From Postechiella marina (GTDB lineage: Bacteria; Bacteroidota; Bacteroidia; Flavobacteriales; Flavobacteriaceae), in NCBI RefSeq assembly GCF_039538365.1, contig NZ_BAABCA010000005.1, positions 434,001 to 498,000 on the forward strand: a stretch of 64,000 bases of DNA, read 5' to 3'. Both the position numbers and the translations under genes were made by a program. Below, in pieces: positions 26,911 through 35,397 of this stretch (its first letter is position 1; the number at the start of each line of letters is the position of its first letter). Under the pieces are notes generated by a model that saw only the letters and a program-made list of their open reading frames with translations, was not told the origin of the DNA and ran no database searches.

Positions 26911-29739
26911 CTAGAAATCAAAGGTTAAGTCAATTTTAATCATTTCGTCATCGTTACCGAAAATCATTTCTTTATTACTAGTAGGCCCCATTTCTCCAAT
27001 TTCCTTAAACTTAGTTCCTATAGGTGAAATGTTTTTAACAAAAGAAATATCTCCACTTGGCCATTTCGTATCGTCCGATCCTCTTAATGCTTCTGTAGGT
27101 TTATCTGGCGTAAGCATACGTAAAAAAGTATGTGTATTATGGTTGTACACACTAAAACCGTTATTATTGTTACCACGAATTTTTGCCCAATATAAACTAG
27201 AGAAATACCCTTTAAATTCTGGGTACACATATCCAGACTGCCCTGTAATTGTGTTGTTATAATCGTTTTCCCAAACCTTTAATTTTGTTCCTTTCATGCG
27301 GTTACGCCAAACCCTGTATGGCCCATCTCCCAACCATTTCATTCCTGCTACTTCTTTTTCGGGAAAAGAAAATGTAACACCTTTAAATCCTGTTGTTTTT
27401 CTAGTGCTACGCATACCTACATTTAAATCGACTAACCCATTAGAATGAATAGTCCATTTCAAATATTCCTGAATCATCTGGTCATTATCTTCCCAATCCC
27501 AATATTTTCTTTTGGCTTTCATAAGCGCCTTTATTTCAACCTTTTCTTTAGAATTTGTTACAGAAACATGATCGACTTCATTTTTACTATCTAAAAGAAT
27601 AGGACCATTTGATAACGGAATTAAAACGCCATTTTTAACAACCTTCTCAATTAAGCCTGTTTTAGCAGAAAATGTTAATTCTAAATCTTTTGTTGAAACA
27701 TTAATTTGAGAATCGTCAGTGCTAGTTGTTATTTCTGCGTTTCCGGAATAAATTATTTTGTTTTTATTGTAAGCCTTAGGAAGTTTAACAGGATAAGACC
27801 AAGTAAATAATTCCATACCATGTTGGTCTGTAGCTGTTAAATAAAGAGCATCTGCATCAGTCCAGTTTTGCGGTAAATTAACATGAAATTTTCCTTTATG
27901 CTCTGGTGCTATTGAAGGTAGTTTCACGAGGCTTTCAGAAATCACCTGTTCTTCTGCAGAACCTTTTGGACCATCAAACTTAACCCATTTTGCTCGCATA
28001 GTACAAGCATCTAAATTTGTAAAGTGATAACGGTTTTCTACCTTGAACATGCCATTAAAACCTTCTCGAATATATCGTTTTTTTATATGAATAGGAGACC
28101 ATACTTCTTTTACTGTAAAATAACTGCCTTCTTTTTCGCCATAAGGTCCCACAATACCATCTGGAGCGTGGTTTCCATCGGCATCTAACACACCGTTTTT
28201 ATCTGTTCTAACTACTGCTTCATCTGCAAAAACCCATAAAAAACCTCCAGCAGACATATGGTCTGAATACATTCTTTCCCAATATTCTTCTATACCTGCG
28301 CCATGTCCGCCATCATATAAACCATGTAAAAACTCGGTTGGAAAATAGATTTTATCTTTTGCATAACCATCATTTGCAAACGTATGGTAAGGCAAATAAT
28401 GAAATGTGTTTGTTTTTCTAAAAATTCCCCAAGGGTGAATCACCTCACGTTTTTGAATGTCCCATTTAGCAAATTCATCATCCAATTCGGTATTCCAACC
28501 TGTTTCATTTCCGTTATCCCAAATTACGATAGATGGATGGTTAACATCTCTTACTATAAGCTCTTTTATCAATTTCTTTCCTACCTTGGTGTCTAAGTAA
28601 GGCGTATGCCACGTACAAAGCTCATCGAGTACAAATAACCCCAAAGAATCGCAAGCCTCTAAAAAATGAGTGTCTGGCGGATAATGAGACATACGTACCG
28701 CATTCATGTTCATGTCCTTTATCATTTTTACATGCTCAATACTTAATGCTTTTGAAGTTGTTCTACCAGATTCTGGGTAAAAAGAATGATGATTTATACC
28801 CTTAAACTTAATTTGCTGGCCATTAACATAAATACCATCACTTTCTCGAATTTCTACGGTACGGAAACCTATGCGTTTTGTAAGGCTATGTAATTGATTT
28901 CCTTTCTTATCTAATAAATCTATTTGAAGTTGATACAAATTGGGACTTTCAGGGTTCCAAGTTTTTATATTATTTGCTTGAGTTGAAAGTGATATTTTAC
29001 CTTCTTTATTTTCAATACTTATGTTAGTTAATTCTTGAACCAACTCGCCATTTAAGTTAAGAAGTTTAGCTTTTACCGAACTTGCTTTTTTTGATGCTGT
29101 AAAAATATCTGCCTTAATGTTTCCATTTGCTTGTGCATCAATAGCAACACGTTCTATAAACTGCTTTGGCAAAATTTCTAAATACACCGGACGAAAAATA
29201 CCGCCAAAAATCCAGAAATCTGTATTTCGTTCAGCAGAATTTATAGATTTGTTAGCAGACATTTTATTCACCTTAACCTCTAGTAAATTTTCTTCGCCAT
29301 ATTTAAGAAGCTTAGAAACAGCGTACTTAAATTCATAAAAAGCACCTTGGTGAATTTCGCCTGCTAATTTGCCATTTATTTTTACCTCACAGTCGGTCAT
29401 AACACCTTCAAACACAATTTTTACTTCATTGTTTTTCCAATTCGCAGGCACATTAAATTTGTGTTTGTACAAACCATGCTCGTCGTGATATTCTTTTTTT
29501 ACTTTGTAATCTCGACCGTAATTATAGTTTCCAAAACCTTGTAATTCCCAACAAGAAGGCACACCAATTTTTGTCCATTTTTTACTATTCATTCCATCTG
29601 AACAATAAAAATCCCATGCTACGGTATGGTCTTTATCTGTACCAGATAAATATTTAATTTCTGTTCTTGTTTGCGCTTGAATGTTTTGAAACAAACAAAT
29701 AACAAGCGTAAATAATGCTAATTTAGTTATGGTTTTCAT
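26911..29739 (-). CDS. GH2-family beta-galactosidase, large type, copy 1
   Basis: A 942-residue exported protein (signal peptide about 1-22). The order is sugar-binding jelly roll (about 35-190, VKINGKLAGEIHQGAFYEF), two immunoglobulin-like domains, TIM barrel (about 300-560), then two C-terminal beta domains resembling the Bgal small chain (GMKWLGDGPYRVWRNRMKG). The acid/base is Glu412 in DNGNETGW and the likely nucleophile Glu469 in FPTEFLHG. GH2 enzymes of this layout remove beta-linked galactose. The next gene upstream, 11 bp away, is a full-length paralogue, so this is a tandem duplication. Two copies may serve differently sulfated or methylated galactose ends. Confidence 0.88.
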   Translation of the reverse strand: MKTITKLALFTLVICLFQNIQAQTRTEIKYLSGTDKDHTVAWDFYCSDGMNSKKWTKIGVPSCWELQGFGNYNYGRDYKVKKEYHDEHGLYKHKFNVPANWKNNEVKIVFEGVMTDCEVKINGKLAGEIHQGAFYEFKYAVSKLLKYGEENLLEVKVNKMSANKSINSAERNTDFWIFGGIFRPVYLEILPKQFIERVAIDAQANGNIKADIFTASKKASSVKAKLLNLNGELVQELTNISIENKEGKISLSTQANNIKTWNPESPNLYQLQIDLLDKKGNQLHSLTKRIGFRTVEIRESDGIYVNGQQIKFKGINHHSFYPESGRTTSKALSIEHVKMIKDMNMNAVRMSHYPPDTHFLEACDSLGLFVLDELCTWHTPYLDTKVGKKLIKELIVRDVNHPSIVIWDNGNETGWNTELDDEFAKWDIQKREVIHPWGIFRKTNTFHYLPYHTFANDGYAKDKIYFPTEFLHGLYDGGHGAGIEEYWERMYSDHMSAGGFLWVFADEAVVRTDKNGVLDADGNHAPDGIVGPYGEKEGSYFTVKEVWSPIHIKKRYIREGFNGMFKVENRYHFTNLDACTMRAKWVKFDGPKGSAEEQVISESLVKLPSIAPEHKGKFHVNLPQNWTDADALYLTATDQHGMELFTWSYPVKLPKAYNKNKIIYSGNAEITTSTDDSQINVSTKDLELTFSAKTGLIEKVVKNGVLIPLSNGPILLDSKNEVDHVSVTNSKEKVEIKALMKAKRKYWDWEDNDQMIQEYLKWTIHSNGLVDLNVGMRSTRKTTGFKGVTFSFPEKEVAGMKWLGDGPYRVWRNRMKGTKLKVWENDYNNTITGQSGYVYPEFKGYFSSLYWAKIRGNNNNGFSVYNHNTHTFLRMLTPDKPTEALRGSDDTKWPSGDISFVKNISPIGTKFKEIGEMGPTSNKEMIFGNDDEMIKIDLTFDF

Positions 29740-29750
29740 GTTTTGGTTGG

Positions 29751-32591
29751 TTAAAATTGAAAGGTTAAATCTAACGCTATTAAATCGTCATCATTTCCAA
29801 AATAATGCTCGTTGTTACCCTGTGGCCCCATAGAATCTGAGTTTTGAAACTTAGTACCTATTCCAGGGATATTCATAACAAAAGAGATGTCTCCTTCTGG
29901 AAAATCGGGATTTAATCTCGTTTTATCTTTCCCTTTTTTTCTGTTGTCTTCTTCAGACTTTTCGGGTGTTAACATTCTTAAATATGTGTGTGGTGTTCTG
30001 CAATACACATTAAATCCGTTATCGTTTTTTCCTTTTAACTTAGACCAAGTTAAACTCGAGAAAAACCCTTTAAACTCTGGGTAAACAAAACCCGATTGAC
30101 CTGTTATGGTATTGTTATAATCATTCTCCCAAACTTGATATCTGGTACCTTTCATTCGGTTTCTCCAAACACGATATGGGCCATCTCCAAGCCATTTCAT
30201 ACCTGCAACTTGGTCTTCTGGAAAAGAAAACGTAATACCTCTAAAGCCTTTTAAATTTCTATTGCCTTTAAATTTCACATTCAAATCTAATAAGCCATTA
30301 GCATGTATAGTCCATTTTATAACATCTGAAGCATATTCTTTTACCGTAGACCAACTTGGAGAATATTTGGTTTTCTCGTAAATAACATTTATTTCAACTT
30401 TATCTTTTGTAGGAACTACAGCAATTTTTTCAATTTTATCTTTCTGATTTAAAATAATAGGTCCGTTATTTAAAGGAATTATTTTATCTCCCTTTTTAAC
30501 CTCTAATAATAAACCTGTTTCTTCAGAGAATGTATATGTTACATTTTGTACTTTAACATGAATTTTACTGTCTTTAGTATCTGTTTTTATAGCCGATTTA
30601 GCAACTACAGCTACTTTAGGACTATATTTATCTTTTGAAGTTGATACCGGATAACTCCAAGTAAATATTTCTTTACCATGAGCATCTATTGCTGTTAAGT
30701 GCAAAGCTTCTGCGTCTTGCCAATTTGCTGGTTTTTCTACTGTAAATTTTCCTTTTGTTAACGGAGATAAATTAGGCAATTCTACTTTACTTTGAGAAAG
30801 TACTTCGTAATTATTCTCATCATTAGGACCATTAAAGGCAATCCATTTAGCAGTCATCGATACCTGATCTAAATTGGTATAATGGTAACGATTCTCTAAT
30901 CTAAATACGCCATTAAAATCGTTATTAATAAAACGTTCTTCAATATAAATTGGCGACCAAACTTCTTTAATAGTAAAGTAACTCCCTTCTTTTTCGCCAT
31001 AAGGCCCAACAATACCATCGGCAGCTTTTCTGCCTTGTAAATCTATCTCATTATTTCTATCGGTACGCTCAATACCTTCATCTGCGAAATCCCATAAAAA
31101 CCCACCAGCACTTAGTGGCAAGTTCCACATTATATTCCAATAATCATCTAATCCTGCGCCATGTCCGCCATCAAATAAACCGTGTAAAAACTCGGTAGGG
31201 AATAATATTTTTTCTTTTGAATACGAATCGTTTATTAAGGAATGGTAATGGCTATAGTGAATGGTATTTGTTTTATTAAAAATACTCCAAGGATGAATAA
31301 CTTCACGATTTTGAATATCCCATTTTGCATAATCGTCATCCACTTCAGGGTTCCAACCTTGTTCGTTACCATTTGCCCAAAGTATAATGGAAGGGTGGTT
31401 AACATCTCTTACCACGGTTTCTTTTACAATTTTACGAGCCACTTTAGTGTCTAGCATTGGGTTGTGCCATGTACAAATTTCATCAATAACAAATAACCCT
31501 AATGAATCGCAGACGTCTAAAAAGTGAACATCTGGCGGATAATGTGCCATACGCACCGCATTCATATTCATATCCTTCATTTGCTGCGCTTGCTCTATAC
31601 TCCATGCTTTTGATGTGGTACGACCAGATTTTGGGTGAAAAGAATGACGATTTACTCCTTTAAATTTAATGCGCTCACCGTTTACATAAATACCATCTGC
31701 TTCTAGAATTTCAACAGTTCTAAATCCAATACGTTTATTTATACTATGTAGAACTTCTTTCTTTTTATTTAGAATTTGAATAGTTAAAGTGTATAAATTA
31801 GGAAACTCAGGATTCCATGTTTTTATAGTCTTTGCTTTAGTCGATACATTCCATTTACCATTACTTCTTGAGTTTTCTGTAACTGATAAATCTTGAATTT
31901 TATTCCCATTAGCATCAGATAGAACCATTTTTACTGAAGCTGCCTTTTTTGAGGTTGTAAAAACATCTGTATTAATAACACCACTTGCTTTAGCATCTAT
32001 AGCAACACGTTCTATATTATCCTTCGGAGAAACTTCTAAATAAACAGGTCTATATATACCACCAAAAACCCAAAAATCTGCATCGCGCTCGGCATGATTT
32101 ATAGATTCGTTGGCAGAAACCTTGTTTACTTTTACTTCTAATAGGTTTTCTTTTCCATAGTTTAATAGTTTGCTAATAGCATATTTAAACTCGTAAAAAG
32201 ACCCTTGGTGAATTTCTCCTGCTAATGTGCCATTAATTTTTACTTCGGCATCTGTCATTACTCCTTCAAAAACAATCTTTACTTCATTGCCTTTCCATTC
32301 CATAGGCGCAAGGAACGTATGCTTATATAAACCATACTCTTTGGCACGAGTTTTTACATCATCACTCCCGTAATTATAAGCACCAAAACCCTGTTGTTCC
32401 CAACAAGAAGGCACTCCTATTTTGGTCCACTCCCCACTTTTCCTTCCTTCAGAAGCATAAAAATCCCATTCTACCAAGTTGTCTTTATCTGTACCAGATA
32501 AATATTGAATTTGAGTCTTTGTATTCTTTTGCGCAAAATTTACCTGAGATAATAGTAAGAAAGCTACTAGAATTAATTTTAATTTCTGCAT
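29751..32591 (-). CDS. GH2-family beta-galactosidase, large type, copy 2
   Basis: I choose the ATG at 32591, giving 946 residues. The frame is open to 32627, but that start would place 12 residues before a normal signal peptide and overlap the uxaC stop (32599). The domains match copy 1: jelly roll with EVKINGTLAGEIHQG, Ig-like domains, barrel with acid/base Glu410 in WANGNEQGW and nucleophile Glu467 in FPTEFLHG, and the C-terminal GMKWLGDGPYRVWRNRMKG region. It differs from copy 1 in barrel loops (HYSHYHSL against HYLPYHTF), where subsite residues lie. It is exported and lies between uxaC and copy 1 in one operon. Confidence 0.88.
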   Translation of the reverse strand: MQKLKLILVAFLLLSQVNFAQKNTKTQIQYLSGTDKDNLVEWDFYASEGRKSGEWTKIGVPSCWEQQGFGAYNYGSDDVKTRAKEYGLYKHTFLAPMEWKGNEVKIVFEGVMTDAEVKINGTLAGEIHQGSFYEFKYAISKLLNYGKENLLEVKVNKVSANESINHAERDADFWVFGGIYRPVYLEVSPKDNIERVAIDAKASGVINTDVFTTSKKAASVKMVLSDANGNKIQDLSVTENSRSNGKWNVSTKAKTIKTWNPEFPNLYTLTIQILNKKKEVLHSINKRIGFRTVEILEADGIYVNGERIKFKGVNRHSFHPKSGRTTSKAWSIEQAQQMKDMNMNAVRMAHYPPDVHFLDVCDSLGLFVIDEICTWHNPMLDTKVARKIVKETVVRDVNHPSIILWANGNEQGWNPEVDDDYAKWDIQNREVIHPWSIFNKTNTIHYSHYHSLINDSYSKEKILFPTEFLHGLFDGGHGAGLDDYWNIMWNLPLSAGGFLWDFADEGIERTDRNNEIDLQGRKAADGIVGPYGEKEGSYFTIKEVWSPIYIEERFINNDFNGVFRLENRYHYTNLDQVSMTAKWIAFNGPNDENNYEVLSQSKVELPNLSPLTKGKFTVEKPANWQDAEALHLTAIDAHGKEIFTWSYPVSTSKDKYSPKVAVVAKSAIKTDTKDSKIHVKVQNVTYTFSEETGLLLEVKKGDKIIPLNNGPIILNQKDKIEKIAVVPTKDKVEINVIYEKTKYSPSWSTVKEYASDVIKWTIHANGLLDLNVKFKGNRNLKGFRGITFSFPEDQVAGMKWLGDGPYRVWRNRMKGTRYQVWENDYNNTITGQSGFVYPEFKGFFSSLTWSKLKGKNDNGFNVYCRTPHTYLRMLTPEKSEEDNRKKGKDKTRLNPDFPEGDISFVMNIPGIGTKFQNSDSMGPQGNNEHYFGNDDDLIALDLTFQF

Positions 32592-32598
32592 TACTAGT

Positions 32599-34002
32599 TT
32601 AATTAAAGTTGAAATAATTTTTGGCATTATAGTAGCAAATATCTTGCACCATTTTATTAAGCAAGTCCATATCTTTATTTATTAAGCCATTCTCAACATC
32701 ATTACCTAACAAATTACATAATATTCTTCTAAAATACTCATGCCTTGGAAAAGATAAAAAGCTTCTAGAATCTGTTAACATACCAATAAAACGACTTAAC
32801 AAGCCTAAGCTTGACAAGGCATTCATTTGATTTTCCATACCTATTTTTTGATCTAAAAACCACCAACCAGAACCAAACTGAATTTTACCAGGAATGATTC
32901 CGTCTTGAAAGTTACCAATCATAGTAGCAACCACCTCATTTTGAGACGGATTTAAATTATAGATAATAGTTTTGGTTAGTTTGTTTTCTATGTCTAACCT
33001 ATTTAAAAATTTAGACATAGCAGCTGCACCGTTTACATCGTGAATAGAATCGAAACCTGTATCTGGACCTAGTTGACTTAATAATCTAGTGTTATTATTT
33101 CTTAAAGCACCATAATGAAATTGTTGCGCCCAACCCTTATCGTTATCCATTACTCCCAATTCGTAAAGCATTGCAGATTTAAATTTTCTAATTTCTAAAA
33201 GATCTAGTTCTATCCCTGATCTAATCTTAAAAAAACTAGTTTGAATTTCTTCACCAGTATAGTGCTCTGCATAAAATTCTTCTATTCCATGATCTGATAA
33301 TTTACAACCTAAGCTAGCAAAAAAGTCATGTCTTACCTCTAGAGCATTTAATAAATCATTAAAAGTAGAAATCTTTATTTCTGAAACTGCTGCCAACTTA
33401 TCTATATATACATTAAAGGCTTCTGCATCTTCTACAGCCATTGCTTTGTCTGGTCTCCAGGTAGGAAATACTTTTGTTTTACATGTTGAAGCAGCTATTT
33501 GTTTATGATACACTAATGAATCTATAGGATCGTCTGTAGTGCATACCACTTCCACATTCATCATCTCCAAAAGCCCTTGAGGCGTAAAATGATTCATTTT
33601 TAATTTATCGTTTGCTAAATCCCAAACTTCTTTTGCTGTATCTCCATTTAAAATACCATTGTAGCCAAAAAAAATTTTAAGCTCCATATGCGTCCAGTGG
33701 TACAATGGGTTTCTTAAAGTATGTGGAACCGTTTTTGCCCAAGCCTCGAATTTTTCCCAATCTGTAGCATCTCCAGTACAATACTTTTCAGAAACACCAT
33801 TGGTTCGCATAGCTCTCCATTTATAATGATCCCCATATAACCAAAGTTCTGTAAGGTTTTTAAAATTCTTGTTCTCTGCTATTTGTTTGGGACTTAAATG
33901 ACAATGGTAATCTATAATTGGCATTTTAACAGCACTTGAACTATACAACTCTTTGGCTGTATTAGTCTCTAATAAAAAATCGTTATCTAAAAAAGGTTTC
34001 AT
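32599..34002 (-). CDS. uxaC: Uronate isomerase (glucuronate/galacturonate isomerase)
   Basis: A cytoplasmic protein of 467 residues from the ATG at 34002 (MKPFLDNDFLL, the usual UxaC start; the frame is open to 34020). Family marks are IIDYHCHLSP with two metal-binding histidines, WLYGDHYKWRAMR, CTTDDP and FGSGWWFLDQ. UxaC converts D-glucuronate to D-fructuronate, or D-galacturonate to D-tagaturonate, the first step of uronate catabolism. It has no signal peptide. It is the first gene of the long GH2/sulfatase/GH86/GH117 operon and is divergent from regulator paralogue 1. Its place suggests that the glycan degraded by this operon yields a uronic acid, alongside galactose. Confidence 0.93.
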   Translation of the reverse strand: MKPFLDNDFLLETNTAKELYSSSAVKMPIIDYHCHLSPKQIAENKNFKNLTELWLYGDHYKWRAMRTNGVSEKYCTGDATDWEKFEAWAKTVPHTLRNPLYHWTHMELKIFFGYNGILNGDTAKEVWDLANDKLKMNHFTPQGLLEMMNVEVVCTTDDPIDSLVYHKQIAASTCKTKVFPTWRPDKAMAVEDAEAFNVYIDKLAAVSEIKISTFNDLLNALEVRHDFFASLGCKLSDHGIEEFYAEHYTGEEIQTSFFKIRSGIELDLLEIRKFKSAMLYELGVMDNDKGWAQQFHYGALRNNNTRLLSQLGPDTGFDSIHDVNGAAAMSKFLNRLDIENKLTKTIIYNLNPSQNEVVATMIGNFQDGIIPGKIQFGSGWWFLDQKIGMENQMNALSSLGLLSRFIGMLTDSRSFLSFPRHEYFRRILCNLLGNDVENGLINKDMDLLNKMVQDICYYNAKNYFNFN

Positions 34003-34033
34003 TTTATGTAGTATAAGCATAATTACTTCGACT

Positions 34034-34041
34034 CAAATCTA
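34034..34041 (-). promoter_or_regulatory. Candidate -7 promoter box of the uxaC operon
   Basis: Minus-strand TAGATTTG, an exact match to TAnnTTTG, about 32 bp upstream of the chosen uxaC start. The repeated CGTTA sites at 34068-34095 are 27-61 bp further upstream, a suitable place for an activator. Confidence 0.45.
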
Positions 34042-34067
34042 TTAATACGCTTTTATTTTTTTAACTT

Positions 34068-34095
34068 TAACGCTACTTTAACGGTAGCTATAACG
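34068..34095. promoter_or_regulatory. Three TAACG direct repeats at 11-12 bp spacing, candidate regulator binding site
   Basis: On the plus strand TAACG occurs at 34068-34072, 34079-34083 and 34091-34095, so the copies face the same side of the helix. The third copy is also half of the odd palindrome ATAAC-G-GTTAT (34090-34100). Winged-helix proteins of OmpR type bind such phased direct repeats. The site is in the 142-bp space between uxaC and regulator paralogue 1. Confidence 0.45.
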
Positions 34096-34144
34096 GTTAT
34101 AACATATAAATACAAACTACATAAGTATAAAATACTTTAAGTAA

Positions 34145-35296
34145 ATGCAGCTAAAAAATCATCAAAAACAAAGTATTGTAGACAACATAAAAAAAAGCAA
34201 TACATTTAAAAATGCACCAACAAGCATTGCATTATTGCAGTACTTATTTAATGCAACCAACGACGATGTGCATTTAAAAGAAGGTGTTATTGATATTGAA
34301 TTTTTTGGAAATAAAGAAAGCACAGAAAAAAACACCCCAAGAGTTAGAGTTAATGTCTATAACCTTAGAAAAAAACTGACTGCTTATTATACAAATGAGG
34401 GTAATAATGACAATTGGCGTGTTATTATTGATAAAGGCCAATATAAGGTTAGGTTTGAAAAAACACCATCAAAAAACATACTCCCTAAACGTATAAATTG
34501 GCCACTTCTTTTACCTTACCTTGGACTGCTTACTGCTATTATTATAATATTTTACTCCAACAGAACTCCTAATCCCTCTGTAATTTGGGATAAATTCCTT
34601 TCTAAAGACACTCCAACAAATTTATTTATTGGCGATCACTTTGGTGCTACGGGAAAAACTATTACCAATAATATGGGGTGGACAAGAGATTTTAGTATAA
34701 ATAATGTTGAAGAATTTTATAACTTATTAGATACCAAGCCAGAACTTAAAAATGAAATAAAACCAGCTAATTACTCCTACTCCACAAGAATGGCTGCTTT
34801 AGCAACTCAACAATTTCAACAATTTTACCAGCACTACAACAAATCTTTTGACATTCGATTTACCACTCAAACTTCAATCTCCGAAATAAAAGAAGGTTAT
34901 GCTATTTATGTTGGACCTACAAAAAACAAAAACCAATTTATTCACTTTTTTAATGAAGGAAACCCATATTGTAAGATTAAAGACAATTTTTTAATTATAG
35001 AACATCACCCTTTAATATCTAAAAGCGAAATAAAAATTAATAACACAAACCACAGAGAAGAATATGCTATTGTATCTAAATACCCAAGTATAAACAACAC
35101 AGAACATTTTGTATTCTTTTCTCAGCACGATATTGGTGTTAGTGGCACTGTTGAATATTTTACAAACCTAGATAGTTTAACAGCCTTTAAAAACAAACAC
35201 TTAAAAAACAGCGAATATTTTACCGCTATTTTTAAAGTAAAAGGACAGGATAGAACAAATACTAATATTAAGCTAGAAATGGTAGTTCCTTTTTAA
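34145..35296 (+). CDS. Single-pass membrane regulator candidate, paralogue 1 of 3
   Basis: A 383-residue protein of a family with three members in this window. Residues 1-108 form an alpha/beta domain with a winged-helix-like pattern: LLQYLFN, then VRVNVYNLRKKLTAYY, then IIDKGQYKV. There is no signal peptide. One membrane helix is at about 119-137, with basic residues (PKR) on its N-terminal side, so the N-terminus should be in the cytoplasm. The rest (about 140-383) is an extracytoplasmic domain of unknown fold with motifs shared by all three (KPANYSYSTRMA, YVGPTKN, EYAIVS, HDIGV). I infer a one-component sensor that binds DNA. It is divergent from uxaC. It is the most diverged of the three. 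No function is known to me. Confidence 0.6.
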   Translation: MQLKNHQKQSIVDNIKKSNTFKNAPTSIALLQYLFNATNDDVHLKEGVIDIEFFGNKESTEKNTPRVRVNVYNLRKKLTAYYTNEGNNDNWRVIIDKGQYKVRFEKTPSKNILPKRINWPLLLPYLGLLTAIIIIFYSNRTPNPSVIWDKFLSKDTPTNLFIGDHFGATGKTITNNMGWTRDFSINNVEEFYNLLDTKPELKNEIKPANYSYSTRMAALATQQFQQFYQHYNKSFDIRFTTQTSISEIKEGYAIYVGPTKNKNQFIHFFNEGNPYCKIKDNFLIIEHHPLISKSEIKINNTNHREEYAIVSKYPSINNTEHFVFFSQHDIGVSGTVEYFTNLDSLTAFKNKHLKNSEYFTAIFKVKGQDRTNTNIKLEMVVPF

Positions 35297-35397
35297 TTTT
35301 GAGTTATTTAATTTCTATTGAAAAGTAATACAATTCTTGTATACATGGCGCCATAAACACCATATTACACAACCTTTTATCTTACCATAAGAAACAA

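Noticed and set aside
35340..35360. Palindrome ATGGCGCCAT between the convergent regulator 1 and esterase genes
   Set aside because: Ten bases between gene ends, with no T-run; too short to support a terminator or operator.
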